The position numbers and the translations under genes were made by a program. This document shows, piece after piece, positions 43,130 to 54,944 of a DNA stretch of 64,000 nucleotides (its first letter is position 1; the number at the start of each line of letters is the position of its first letter). This stretch comes from Piper betle. Taxonomy: Eukaryota; Streptophyta; Magnoliopsida; Piperales; Piperaceae. The stretch spans positions 1 to 64,000 of the forward strand of contig JAURVB010013997.1 of the NCBI GenBank assembly GCA_033002965.1, written 5' to 3'. The notes beneath the pieces were generated by a model. That model was not told where the DNA came from and searched no databases. It saw only the letters and a program-made list of their open reading frames with translations.

Positions 43130-43660
43130 CTATGTGTGAGAAGCAAGTGTATCAAACATCTTGCTTGAGGAGAGGACGTGCTTGTAGAAGGTATAACTTC
43201 CAAGGTTGTAAAGATTTAAGAGTGCTTATAGAGCTTTGGAGAGCTAGGATCCTTAGCACTTGGTGCTTGTGAACAAAGGCTTGTTGGAGACTCTAAGGGT
43301 GTTTGAAGTGCAAGCTTCTTTAGTACTTGTGAGGTTCTTGTGAAGAAATACTAGCTTGGGTTCTTGTAAGGTTACAAGTTAGTTTACCTAGTAAAGTTAC
43401 AGAGACTTACTCCCCAAAAGACTTGGTGAGCTAGAATAAATAACATACAAGTTGAGAACCTCTTGAAAAACTTATTTGTGTCCTATACCTTCTCCTCTGT
43501 CTTGTGTGCTTATATTTAATTGATTATTCATTTATTTGCACACTTGCTTGCTATTAGAAGTTAAATATCCCATAGTTTTAGGTCACTTTACTACTTGTAT
43601 GGTTTGAATTATTCACCAACATAACTATCAACTTGAAATTGAAATTAGAGTGTTGTTCAC
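43130..43660 (+). other. Continuation of putative copia 3' LTR
   Basis: Non-coding sequence resuming after solo LTR A. It contains AACCTCTTGAAAAACTT (43457-43473), similar to 30064-30080. Reading this as an LTR tail is inference. Confidence 0.3.
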
Positions 43661-43678
43661 ACACACACACACACACAC
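43659..43678. repeat. (CA)n microsatellite
   Basis: About nine to ten CA units following TTGTT. Confidence 0.85.
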
Positions 43679-43679
43679 C

Positions 43680-44427
43680 TTACTATTTGTCATCTTATTG
43701 CCATTTTAACTTGCTAGTTTATTTGTTCTTTTTGTTTGAATTGTTTCCACATTATTGCTCCATTTTTGTCCCTAAAGTTTGGGAGATATAACTATTTTAG
43801 ATAACTATTTGTAGTTAATTCTCACCTGGATTAGGTGCTCCATCATCCATATCCAAGTTTGAGCTCCTCCTTAGTCAATGATCACTCTGATGAAAACCCT
43901 AGTTGACCATGATTGGTTGCCAATCAATCTTTCAAACACATTTTGAACATTCAATCCCCTTGAGACCTTGGTGATCAGTAGCTAAGGTTAATTATTAAAT
44001 TATAGTTATAAAACTCTTTTTAGACTTTAAAAACTCTCTGAATCAACTTCCACTCTGTAGCTTGCTAAATTAAACTCCATAGATAATTCTATAATAATTG
44101 ATTTTAAAATTAACTCCACGAATCAAGTCATAAAATTTATTAGACCATATTATCTTTTTTCTTAGATTAACTAAATTGATATTTTAAAGTAATATAAAAT
44201 ATATATTTATCAATTTCAACCATTAAAAGAGAAATATATACTAATTTCATATAATTATTTATTTACATAATTAAAAATTTAATATAAATAACTCCAAACT
44301 AGCCGATAGTAGAATCCAAATGGACTCCACTCCACGACAAGCCAGTCGAGTCCGAGGTTTTAGTTTGATTTTTAACACATTATTTCTCTGGAGTAAGTAC
44401 TATTCTTTTTAGATGAAGATAGACAAT

Positions 44428-44430
<3 letters not shown>
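43680..44430. other. AT-rich intergenic stretch
   Basis: No gene or element recognised between the two microsatellites. Confidence 0.4.

Positions 44431-44464
<34 letters not shown>
44430..44464. repeat. (TAA)n microsatellite
   Basis: About eleven uninterrupted AAT/TAA units. Confidence 0.9.
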
Positions 44465-44467
<3 letters not shown>

Positions 44468-45665
44468 TTTTAGTGTGTGCACAGTGAGTTGTAATTGATA
44501 GAGATAAATCGAAACTCACTTCTCTTATCTCAAAAATTTTTTATAAAAATTCTATTTAGTCATGAAGTACCATTGAGCATGGGCATTGGAAGTAGTTTAT
44601 CGGGTCATGTGAGAAGTAAATATGTGTGCCTCGTCTAAAAATCAAACCATCATGGGGCCAGTTGCGGATATTTGAGAACCCAACTTATTTGGGTTTGGAA
44701 AGGCGGGTATCCGGTCATTATTGCTTGCTTAATTTAATGAAGACGGGAACCCATGGCCTGGTTATCGATTTGCAAGTTGTTTTCCAATTAATTTCATCCT
44801 CCTCCATTTATATAAGTTGCATTCTGGAGCAGCTTTTACTTCATATAATATAATTACTTGTAATTTGTATTTATTAGTGTTTTGTTCAAATGATCCAGCT
44901 TTATCGATTCATTGTCCGCCCAAATGATAAGCGGTCAGGATTTTTTCAAACTTGTAAAGAAAGACATGCTAAATACTATGTGCCTCAAAATTTGCAGTTA
45001 CGATCGTATATTTTTCAATTTAAGAATTTGGAATCCAACTGCTTAATCAAAATACTTATCAACTGTTTTGAATGTGATGGATTTTAAACCCACTAAATTA
45101 CCATAAAGAAGAAGAAGATTCATTGTCTTTACACATGTTAGAGCGGCTTGATTTGATTTAGTCATAATTCGAGCAATGGGACTCAGTATTTCTCATTCTT
45201 AATTAGCTTAATTTGGAAATGGATTAATTTAACTTGATTCAAGCTCAATTATATATATTTAATTTGATTAAATGTTAATTACAGATTAAATTGGATTCAA
45301 GGTAAATTACAAATTCAACCTCCTTTTTTTGACAATAACAAAAAACATTTGGCCGATTGACAACATTTTTGGAGGTGCAGAGCCAAATAAATAAAGTACA
45401 CCACGGACCACAATTGATTGAACTTCTCTTGTGGCAGAGAAGCACCTGCGGTAGCTCAACATTAAGTACAGTTTAATTTGTAAAATAGTTGCTGATCAGT
45501 TTTACATTTTTGCTTCTCAAGTATCTTTCTTGGTGACCCATAGAGTAATGACCTAGAATAATCCGTGATATCCATCGTCCATACACAAAAAAGTTTGAAA
45601 AAAAGAAAAAAGAAAGACCTTATGATTATCCTCTTTCGATTTGGTAAGATTTTATTTTTTGTCAA
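44465..45665. other. Gene-free AT-rich stretch
   Basis: Small frames at 44626 and 44890 match nothing known. The right part is the upstream region of the NBS-LRR relic. Confidence 0.4.
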
Positions 45666-46789
45666 TCAATTTTAATTTATGTTCTTCCCGTCCATTTTCT
45701 CTCCAACAACGTTGCTCTCAATTTTCTCACTCTCTTGCTGGTGGATCAAGTGAAATTGTTGGGTGGGGTGCCCGAAGAAGTCGCATTCTTGACGGATGAA
45801 CTGGAGTTGCTCCTGGCTTTCCTCCCAGACGCGGAACAGAAACAGTACAAGGATCACACCGTGAAGGTATGGGTGAAGCAACTTAGAGAAATTGCATATG
45901 ACATTGAAGATGTTGTAGATGAGTTGCTCCTCCGTCTTGGCTTGCCTAGCCGTCGAACGGGGCTTACCAGTGCCATTCGCCGTATCACAGCTCGCATCAT
46001 CAGCCTCAACACGAAATGCCACATATCTAAGCGGATTAAAGGCATCACGAGCTGGCTTAAAATCATTTTAGAGAGGAAAGGAAAGCTTTCCTTAGAAATA
46101 AAGAGCAGCGAAAACGACGAAGTGAGGCCATCTTCTTTCGACTCTCGTCTAATGGTTCCTCTTTTGAGGACGAATATGACCTTGTGGGCATTGAGAAGCC
46201 TAAAGAGGATCTTGTTGCCATGCTCGTTGAAGGGGACCCAAGATTGGCTGTCATCCCAATAGTAGGAGTGGGCGGTCTGGGTACAACTTTAGCTCGTAAA
46301 GTGTACGAAAATCAAATCGTCCGCCTTCATTTCCAATGCCATGCATGGATCACTGTCCCCCAGACACACGACATCAACACTATCCTTAGAAAAATGATCG
46401 TGGAGTTTCACAAAACCAGCAATGAACCAGCTCTACAAAGCATCACGTCCATGGATGGCTGTGTTGTTGGCTGAATGAGTGAAGTCGTATATTCGAGGAA
46501 GGAGGTACGCACTTTTTTTAGATGATGTATGGGAGGTAGTCGATTGGTAAAAATTCATTCATATCCTACCAGAAAATTGTTGTGGTAGTAGAGTAATTGT
46601 CACAAGTCGCAATCATGAGGTTGCAAAGTCTTGTGCCGGACCAAATGGAAAATGTTATCAGATGCAAACATTTTCTTCTCAACACTCAGTGGACCTTATT
46701 CTGTAAGAAGGTGTTTGGAGCAAGTGCTGAAGAAGGGAAATGTCCATCGTTCTTGGAGGAGATTTCTCAAAATATATTAAAGATATGTG
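45666..46789 (+). pseudogene. CNL-type NBS-LRR pseudogene (Rx-like CC and NB-ARC part)
   Basis: The coiled-coil domain is well kept: VPEEVAFLTDELELLLAFLP, VKVWVKQLREIAYDIEDVVDELLL (the EDVID-type motif), then CHISKRIKG. A one-base shift near 46170 leads to the NB-ARC frame: VGIEKPKEDLVAMLVEGDPR and IPIVGVGGLG-TTLARKVYE. Here the P-loop lacks its Lys (GLGTTL where GLGKTTL is expected), an in-frame 3-nt loss. A stop near 46474, a damaged kinase-2 (FLDDVWEVVDW) and RVIVTSRNHEV follow. The relic ends at a copia element at 46790, so ARC2 and LRRs are missing. A missing start codon, shifts, stops and P-loop damage make it non-functional. It is a paralogue of the relic at 21.4 kb. Confidence 0.9.
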
Positions 46790-47046
46790 TGTTGGGGAGA
46801 TGATGGATGGGAAAAACGTAGATTGAAAATGCTTGATAAAAAATAAAATCTTACCAAATAGAACAACGATGATCAAATGGTCTTTCCCTTCTATTTTTTT
46901 TCACTTTCCTATTACACTCCTAAAGTTGACTCTCGATTACAAGATATAAAAAATGTAGGTTTAGTATCTAAATACCTCTAAAGTTCATAATTATTACATC
47001 ATATGCCATAAGTCCAATAAATTACAAATTATATTACTTTCTAACA
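46790..47046 (-). repeat. 3' LTR of the copia element
   Basis: TGTTGGGGAG...TTTCTAACA on the plus strand; clearly related to 49660-49901 but with many differences. Confidence 0.8.
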
Positions 47047-47134
47047 CCCCTTCTTAGTTTATAATTTTTATTATTTTTCTAAAAAATTCAAACTTATCTT
47101 GAGTGAGAGCTTTTGTAAACACAACAACCATTTG

Positions 47135-48310
47135 TTCCTAAGTGTTGATGAGCTTTAACTTAATTTTTCCTTCTTCAACAAGATCTCCAATAAAATGATG
47201 CTTCAACTCAATATGTTTTGACCTAATATGAAAAATAGGATTTTTGCTCATAACAATAGCGGAGATGTTATTACAAAATATTGTAGTTGCTCCATCTTGT
47301 TCACACAAAAGATCATTGAGAATTTTCCTTAGCCAAATGGCTTCGCATGCCGCGCTAATAATGGAAATATAATCGACTTCACATGAAGATAATACAACCA
47401 TCTTTTACTTTTTAGAATACAATGATATAACCTTGATTCTCATGCTAAAATTATATCCCGATGTGCTCTTTCTATCATTTTGGCAACCGGCCCAATCACT
47501 ATCCAAATATCCAATTAATTTAGCCTCATTTTCAACTTCATACTTCACACCAAAATTCTTTGTTCATTTTACATATCTCAAAATTCTCATAGCGGCCATT
47601 GAATGGGTTTTGCTAGGCTTGTTCTTGTACCTTAAAACCACACTAATTGCATGCACAATGTATGGTCTAGTGTTTGTGAGATAAGATAAAGATCTAACCA
47701 AACTTCTATACATTTTCTCATTAGTCAATTCATTACTATCACCTCTTTTCAATTTCTCATTCATTCCCATCAGTGTAGACATAGGCTTGCAATTGGACAT
47801 GATAAATCTTACTTTTCTTGAGAAATAAATATCTCACCTTCCTTTTGTTTCACTTGAATGCTAAGAAAATATCTCATAAGTCCCAAATCGCTCATCTCAT
47901 ATTCATTCATCATGGTATTTTTGAAATCAATCAACATCTTCTCACAATTGCTAGTATATATATCAAATCATTAACATATAAAAAAATATGAAAAAGTTGT
48001 CACCTTCTTTTTTCACATAGAGTGAGGGCTCACTTGAACTTTTATGGAATCCATTCATTTTCAAGTAATTATCAATCTTGTTATTCCATGCTCTACGTGT
48101 TTGTTTTGGGCCATATAGAGTTTTCTTCAATTTGTACACATTGTCGTCTTGCCCTTCAATCATATATCTTTGAAGTTACTTTACATACATTTCTTCTTCC
48201 ACCTCACCATTCAAAAAAGTTGATTTTACATCAAGTTGATACACTTATAGTCTTAATTGAGTTGCAATTGCTAACAGTATTCTTATTGTTTCCATCCTTA
48301 TAACCCGCAC
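47135..48310 (-). pseudogene. Copia RT / RNase H remnants
   Basis: Minus-strand fragments in order: VYQLDVKSTFLNGEVEEEMYV (about 48240), EGQDDNVYKLKKTLYGPKQT-RAWNNKID (48163-47963), MSNCKPMSTLMGMNEKL and YRSLVRSLSYLTNTRPYI (47800-47564), and RNase H SSCEVDYISIISAACEAIWL to HIELKHHFIGDLVEEGKI (47401-47138). Frames change several times and stops intervene; the catalytic centre of RT is degraded. A decayed polymerase region. Confidence 0.8.
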
Positions 48311-48619
48311 AAATGTCTCGTTGAAGTTAATTGGTAGTTCCTTGCTTGCTTTGCATTAAAATCACATATTTCCCAACAATTTCTCTTACTTTTCTATCTC
48401 CAAAATTCACACTAGAAGAGAAATTATCATATAAAATTTCACAAAGTGCATTTTATTTCCGGTCATGTGATTGTTAAATCCATTATCTACATACCAAACA
48501 TCATTATGTTCCTCTTAAATAGACATGCAAGAATAAAATACATCACTTCCTTTGTCATTTTTCTCAATAAAGTGGGCTTCTTCTCTTCCTTTTCAATATA
48601 GCCCTGATATTTTGGTTTG

Positions 48620-49183
48620 TTAATCTTTTAGATCATGTGCATGATGTGGACATCTCTCATATCTATGATAACAATCCTTGATAATATTATTGATCTTCTT
48701 GCAAATATAGTATTCTCTTCTCCTATTTTGATTTTGGCCTCTTCCATAGCCTTGTCCTCTACCATCATTATAATTTTCTTTTCTACCTTTATAATTTTCT
48801 CCTTCACCATTGTAATTACCTCTCCTTTGTCCTCTAGCCCTTCCATCATGAAACTTATTTGAAGACTCACCTTTTTCGTATCTCTTTGTATTTCTGATAT
48901 TCATCTTTAATTGAAAAGCTTGTTCTAGATTTGCGGTATGCATTACCTTATCCATCCTTTGCTCATGCACCTCAAGAGAGCTCGTTAATTCACTAATATA
49001 CAATTTGGATAAATCTTTAAACTCTTCAATAATTGTAACAACATGTTCAAATTTAGATGACATGTTTCTGAACACTTTTTCCACAGCTTTCTTATCCATA
49101 ATATTATCACTATATTCTTTAATTTTATTTACAATGACAATAATTTTTGAAGACAAATCTTTCACATTTTCACCTTCCATCAT
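48620..49183 (-). pseudogene. Copia gag (UBN2-like) fragment
   Basis: A 187-codon frame with MMEGENVKDLSSKIIVIVNK, KAVEKVFRNMSSKFEHVVT, IEEFKDLSKLYISELTSSLE and a Gly/Arg/Asn-rich tail, then a knuckle-like region (YYICKKINNIIKDCYHRYE) in which the CCHC pattern is damaged. This matches plant copia gag. The protein start lies upstream in another frame. Confidence 0.8.
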
Positions 49184-49659
49184 ACTTATATTATCAAAAT
49201 TAGTCCATAAATTTTAAAGTTTTTCCAAAATTACCTTTTTGTTGCATTTGAATTTATTCCTCAAAATTTCCTAAGATTTTGTTAATCTCATAATCTTTGG
49301 AAAAATAGTTTTACTTACGCCTTGTTGAATGAGGAAGAGGTTTTTGCATATCTTTTCTTGTTCTCCTTATACTCTTTCTTCTTGTCTTTTATTCTAAGTG
49401 GTTAGAATTTTATTACTTTAAGGATCTTTATACCCATTTTCTATCATCTCCCATAAATCTTGTGAGATAAAAAACGTCTTCATTTGTATACTTCAGTAAT
49501 CATAACTCTCCCTATCTCCATCAAACTTTAAAACAAGATTTTTGTAGACTGTCTAGAGTCATGATTTTTCTTTATCTAAATTTTGAAAAAAATGTTTTTT
49601 TTTCAAAAAGGTTTTTAATAGAAGACGATGAGAGGAAACTATAGCTCTGATACCAAATT

Positions 49660-49901
49660 TGTTGGGGAGAAAATAAATGGGAAGAACATAAATTAAAAAA
49701 TGATTGATAAAAAATAAAATCTTACCAAATAGAAAAGGGATAATCAATTGGTCTTTCCCTTCTCTTTTTTCCCACTTTTCTACTACTCTCAAAAGTTAAC
49801 TCTTAGTTACAAAATGTAAAAAAATATAGGTTTAGTACATAATTACTTCTCAAGTTTCTAATTATTACATCATATGTCATACAATTACATCACTTTCTAA
49901 A
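49660..49901 (-). repeat. 5' LTR of the copia element
   Basis: TGTTGGGGAG...TTTCTAAAT on the plus strand, preceded by the primer site at 49644-49655. Confidence 0.8.
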
Positions 49902-49961
49902 TTATTGCCAGGACGTGGAGTTTTGTTGTTGGATACTTACAGCATGACTGGCCTTGCCCCG

Positions 49962-50269
49962 TGTTAACTCCTTCTTCAGAAGCTACAACGACAAAATCCT
50001 TTCCTTTATCCACCTGTTGGAATTTCTTTACTGGCGCCATGATTTAACAAAGAACAGTAGATGATGAATGAACGATGAATGGGTGATGGATGAATGAAGT
50101 TGGTGAAATGGAAAGGGAAATTGTATTTCAGAAATACAAAACCAGAACAGAGTATTTTTCTTCCTGTGTTTCACATCCGCCCCTGCTTTTATACTTCAAA
50201 TCTTGCCCCTAATTTACCTTTTTGCCCCTTTCCTGCCTATTACAATCCCAACTCACTTTATTTGTATCA
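49962..50269 (-). repeat. 3' LTR of gypsy element 2
   Basis: TGTTAACTCC...TTTGTATCA on the plus strand. The purine tract (GGGAGGGGAGTGT on the minus strand) adjoins at about 50270-50282. Confidence 0.93.
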
Positions 50270-50390
50270 AACACTCCCCTCCCAAAAGAAAACCTTGTCC
50301 TCAAGGTTGGACAAACAAAAGATACAAAACAAAAACGTACATACTAATTTCAATTGTAATACCGCCATGATGAAGATGCAGAGCAAAAAC

Positions 50391-51404
50391 TTAAGCCAAA
50401 TCATTTGTGGAAGACAAAGTCATTGGTAATTCAGTATGAACTCGAACATTTGCAACCACTGCTGCTTTCAATTGAGAAATATGAAACACATCATGAATTT
50501 GACTCCCAGTTGGAAGCTGTAATCGATAAGAAACCTTCCCAATTTTCTCAATTACAGGAAAGGGACCATAGTACTTGGCTGCCAATTTGGTAATGTTGGT
50601 GGATCGAACTGAATGTTGCCGATATTGTTGTAACTTCAAATAGACTTTCTGCCCCATCTGAAATTCCTCATCTCTTCGTCTTAAATCATGGTGATGCTTC
50701 ATTCTCAATTGTGCATTTTTGAAGTTCTCCCTCAACTCAAATAACAATTGATCCCTTGTACGCAAAGTGGAATTGACCTCCTGCAGCTTAGCAGTACCTG
50801 GAACATAAGATAAAAGTGTGGGTGGAGACATGTTGTAAACTGCTTCAAAAGGTGTCATTTTAATAGCCGACTGGTAGCCTGTATTATAGCAAAATTCTGC
50901 CCATGATAACCACTTTGCCCATGAATTATACTTCTCATTTGTGAAACACCTCAGATATTGTTCCAACACTCGATTGATAACTTCAGTTTGGCCATCAGTT
51001 TGTGGGTGGTATGCTGAACTATAATTGAAAGCCACTCCCTGAAGATGAAACAATTCATTCCAAAAAACACTTGTGAAGGTACTATCTCTGTCACAAACAA
51101 TCGATGTAGGCATCCCATGCAACTTAAAGATATTATTGAAGAATAGCTGAGCGATGGTGACTGCTGTAAATGGGTGTGAAATAGCCAGAAAATGGCTATA
51201 CTTGGACAATCTGTCAACAACTACCAATATTGAATCTTTCCCCAAACTCCGTGGAAGTCCTGTAATGAAATCCATTGAAATGGCTGTCCAAATCTGTTGA
51301 GGTATGGGAAGAGGCTCGAGCAATCCGGAAGGTAGCATTGTAGAGTATTTGAATCTTTGACAAATATCACAATTTCTGATAAATGTAATCACATCTTGAT
51401 GCAT
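50391..51404 (-). pseudogene. Integrase region of gypsy element 2
   Basis: 337 codons: CDICQRFKYS (end of the zinc region), SMDFITGLPRS (Asp), VCDRDSTF (Asp), YHPQTDGQTEVINR (Glu region), WAEFCYNTGYQSAIKMTPFE, AKYYGPFPVIEKIGKVSYRL and HDVFHISQLK. It is in the same frame as the RT/RNase H segment upstream (51411-52538), from which a single stop (FY-stop-PRM, at 51411-51413) separates it. It ends in a stop before the chromodomain. Confidence 0.88.
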
Positions 51405-51410
51405 CCTTGG

Positions 51411-52538
51411 CTAATAGAACACAACTCTCAATCGTTTGACAGTTTTAAGAACTCCTTCATGTGTGCCATCATGGAATTCTTTTAAAATGATAGGTATCAA
51501 ATTGGTATCAGCAACTAAATAAATTCTGTTCTTGTAAAATAGAAGTCCATCCTTATACGTCCATTTTGGAGATAGTTTCCCTTCATGGAACTTCTGTAAT
51601 AACTCTTGAAGCCGTCGAGTAGTTGCATAGGAAGCTTTGATCTCTTGTATCCATTGTGGTACTGGCATCGAAATTGCAGCAATAGTCAACTGCTTGCTGT
51701 CTTCCTCATGCAATTCTAACTGTGGGCAAGAAAGACTATCAAATTGTCGTGATAATCCATCAGCAACTCTGTTTTCTTTCCCTGGTTTGTACTCAATATT
51801 GAAGTCATATCCAATCAGTTTAGTGAGCCACTTCTGTTGTGCCACAGTGTGCACCTTTTGTTCCCACAAGTACTTCAAACTAGCATGATCTGTTTTTACA
51901 ATGAACTTGTGGCCCAATAAATAATGGCGCCATTTTTGGATGGATAAAATCAAAGCCAACATTTCCTTTTCATATGTGGACATGAGACGATTTCTACCAT
52001 GAAGAATTTTGCTAAAATATGCTATAGGTCTGCCTTCTTGCATCAACACAACACCTAATCCCACTCCACTAGCATCACATTCAATTACAAAAGGCAATGA
52101 AAAATCAAGAAGAGCTAGGAGTGGAGCTTTTGTCAAAGTGTCCTTCAGATCATGAAATGCTTTTTCAGCCATTTCATCCCAAGCATAAACATCTTGTCGC
52201 AAAAGGTCATTAAGTGGTGCAGCTATAGATGCACATCCTTTGATAAACTTCCTATGATCTCTTGCCAATCCTAAGAACCCTCTAATCTGTTTGATGGTCT
52301 TTGGTATTGGCCAATTAAGAACAGCTGATATCTTATCCAAATCCATATTCACTTCCTGTGCTGAAATCACATGGCCTAAATACTTTACTTCCCTCAATGC
52401 AAAACTGCACTTTTCTTTCCTAGCAAACAGGTGTTGCTCTTGTAAAACTAACAAAGTAGTCTCCAAATGTTGTAAATGGTCAGTCCATGTTTTACTATAT
52501 ACCATTATGTCATCAAAAAGACCAAAATAAAGTCTCAA
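51411..52538 (-). pseudogene. RT C-terminus, RNase H and connection region of gypsy element 2
   Basis: Starts near the RT catalytic motif (GLFDDIMVYSKTW), followed by QIRGFLGLARDHRKFI, RNase H (VIECDASGVGLGVVLMQ, YEKEMLALILSIQKW, KTDHASLKYLWEQK) and KPGKENRVADGLSRQ. It is joined upstream to the RT N-terminal frame by a shift near 52536. Confidence 0.88.
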
Positions 52539-53059
52539 AGATACTTGGCAAAAATGGAATTCATCAAAGCTTGAAAAGTGGATGGAGCATTGGTTAATCC
52601 GAATGACATCACTTTAAACTCATAATGACCTTGATGTGTTTGAAAAGCTGTTTTGTGCACATCCTCCTCATGCATACAAATCTGATGATACCCTGATCTT
52701 AAATCTAACTTTGAGAAATAAGAGGCACCATGTAACTCATCCAAGAGCTCATCAATATTAGGTATTGGAAATTTGTCCTTGATTGTTACCTTGTTCAATG
52801 CTCTATAGTCTATACACATCCTCCAACTCCAATCTTTTTTCTTGACCAATAAAACAGGAGATGAATAGGGACTGGTTGTGCTCTGAATAATGTTTGCTTC
52901 CAACAGCTCCTTAACTTGCTTTTCTATCTCATTCTTTTGAAAATAAGGATAACGATATGGTTTAATAGCCATTGGTCCCACTCCTTCTTTTAGAGGAATT
53001 CGATGGCTCATGTGTTCTCTTAGGAGGAAGTGTTGTAGGTGTTTGAAATACCTTACCAA
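52535..53059 (-). pseudogene. RT N-terminal part of gypsy element 2
   Basis: 174 codons: [71 protein letters not shown] and [13 protein letters not shown]. Classical Ty3-type RT, in a frame shifted relative to both neighbours. Confidence 0.88.
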
Positions 53060-54020
53060 ATCTGTTTAACAGTACTTGCAATTGTTGCTGTTCTATGTCC
53101 CTTAGAAAAGTTTGAAGCTGAAAACATTGTCCTGATTCCTCCACTAGCTGCAATTGCATAAGAAGCCCATGCCTTTGCTTTTTTATTATATTAGACATTT
53201 GCTTGGTGTTGCACAATTGAGAAGGTGGAGTGGCTAATCCTTGCAATGATGTGTGGACCCCATCTTTAGTAAAAGACATGGTTAGAGATTCAAAGTTCCA
53301 GATAATGGATCCCAATGTCTTCAACCATTGAACACCTAAGACAACATCGAACTCCTCTAACTGCAATGCAAAAAATTCAGCAAGAATAGTATGTCCAGGT
53401 AACTCAAGAGTTATATTAGCACATTTCCCTGCACACATCAGTTGCTGCCCATTTGCCACTTGTACTTTCAGTGTAGCACTAGATTGAACCTTGATCCTCA
53501 GCTTTTGTACAATCTTTGCATTAATAAAATTGTGTGAGCTCCCCGAATCAATCAATACGAACACTTGCTGGCCATAAATTCTTCCAAACATTCTCATTGT
53601 GTTTGATGTTGAAGTACTTGTAAGAGCATGTAATGAAATAGCTGGTAAGTTGTCCTTACTGTTGACATCCTCCACTTGCAAGATATCGTCTTCACTTCCT
53701 GCTGAATCATCCTCATCTAATATGCCCTCAATCAAAAATAGCTGCTTACATCTATGTCCCGGAGTATATTTTTCATCACATTTGAAACACAACCCCAACT
53801 CCTTCCTTTCCTGTAATTGCTTGACAGTCATTTCTTTTACAGCTCCTACTTCCTTGAAATTTGGTGCACTAACATTTGTAGTAGTTGTAGCTACCAATTC
53901 ATGTTTAGGTCTAGTACTTTGAGAGTCCCCTAACCACGTTCTACTTCTCAAATTATATTGCACCTTGCTTTCGATTAAAACCTTAGGTTCGAAGTGTTTT
54001 GCTAAACCTTGCGCCTCCAA
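52962..54020 (-). pseudogene. Gag knuckle and protease of gypsy element 2
   Basis: 352 codons: zinc knuckle CFKCDEKYTPGHRCKQLFLI, protease VLIDSGSSHNFI, then VVLGVQWLKTLGSIIWNFES. The same order and spacing as in element 1. The frame ends by a shift near 53000. Confidence 0.87.
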
Positions 54021-54044
54021 AAGCGAAACTGGCCTTGTGACTTA

Positions 54045-54944
54045 ACTTCCACCCTCAATTGCAGCTTCAGACCACAGGTGAAACTACTAATCTTTTGTCT
54101 TTCAGTCATGTTACCAGCTCGTGGAAGAAGTTTGTTGAATCTTGTAATATAATCTCTGACTGTTCTATCTTGTTTGAGTCTAGTTAAATCACCATAAAAA
54201 TCTTCATAATCAGTAGGTCCAAACTACAGATTCATAGCATCCTTCAAATCCTGCCATGACATTACTTCCTAGAGTTCTTCCATCATATCAAACCATATCA
54301 AAATATCCTCTTCCAAATGATAACTAGCTAATCCCACCTGAAACTGTGGTTTAACCTTGTGTAATTTGAAAATTTTCTCACATCGACTAAACCATGGTAC
54401 AGGATCTGTGGTTCCATCATGCTTTGGAAAAATCATTTTCACAATCCTCAAATAATCATCATCTTGATGATTCCTTAGAAATCCTCTTGATCCTCCATTT
54501 GAACATTCAGTTTCCATACGATCCATAGTGTGATGTTGATTTTTCCCACCACTATGTTTGATTTCAGCAACAACTTCAGATTGATGACATTGAGGAATTT
54601 CATTGATCAGTTTGCACTCACTTCCATTCCTCATTTCCCCACTCCCAACATTGACAAAAGAATTCATCATACTTCTATTATTTTCTCCACTTTTGATTTT
54701 AAACATTTCATCAAATCGTGATGATAATTCAGAAACATACTGCTAATAGTTGAGATTGTACCTTACGACTTTGGACTTGCTCCTTTCTGATCTCCATCAA
54801 CTCCTCCCCCATTGAGGATGACAATGCTACAACCTGAGCTCCCTCGACCAGCTCTGATACCAATTTGTTAACTCCTTCTTCAGAAGCTGTAACGACAACC
54901 TCCTTTCCTTTATCCACTTGTTGGAATTTCTTTACTGGCGCCAT
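54045..54944 (-). pseudogene. Gag of gypsy element 2, starting inside its LTR, broken
   Basis: The minus-strand ATG at 54944 lies within the 5' LTR; the frame (MAPVKKFQQVDKGKEVVV) runs through the primer site (read as KLVSELV) to a stop at 54729. Next comes a shifted frame with the gag start (IVKMIFPKHDGTTDPVPWFS, FQVGLASYHLEEDILIWFDM), a stop at 54269-54271, and further gag (TRLKQDRTVRDYITRFNKLL) with another stop. At least one shift and two stops. Confidence 0.8.
54851..54862 (-). promoter_or_regulatory. Primer-binding site of gypsy element 2
   Basis: GCTCTGATACCA on the plus strand, i.e. TGGTATCAGAGC on the element strand; tRNA-iMet. Confidence 0.93.

Larger units (their letters stand above)
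46790..49901 (-). mobile_element. Internally deleted Ty1/copia element
   Basis: LTR copies lie at 46790-47046 (3') and 49660-49901 (5'), both starting TGTTGGGGAGA on the plus strand. The primer site GCTCTGATACCA is at 49644-49655. A polypurine AAGAAGGGG (minus strand) adjoins the 3' LTR. Gag, a trace of protease, RT pieces and RNase H are present; integrase is absent. No matching target-site duplication is seen, and the outer 5' end is changed (CTAAAT versus CTAACA). It interrupts the NBS-LRR relic. Confidence 0.85.

Noticed and set aside
47433..47684. Plus-strand frames opposite the copia polymerase remnants
   Set aside because: Antisense shadows of recognisable copia coding sequence on the minus strand.
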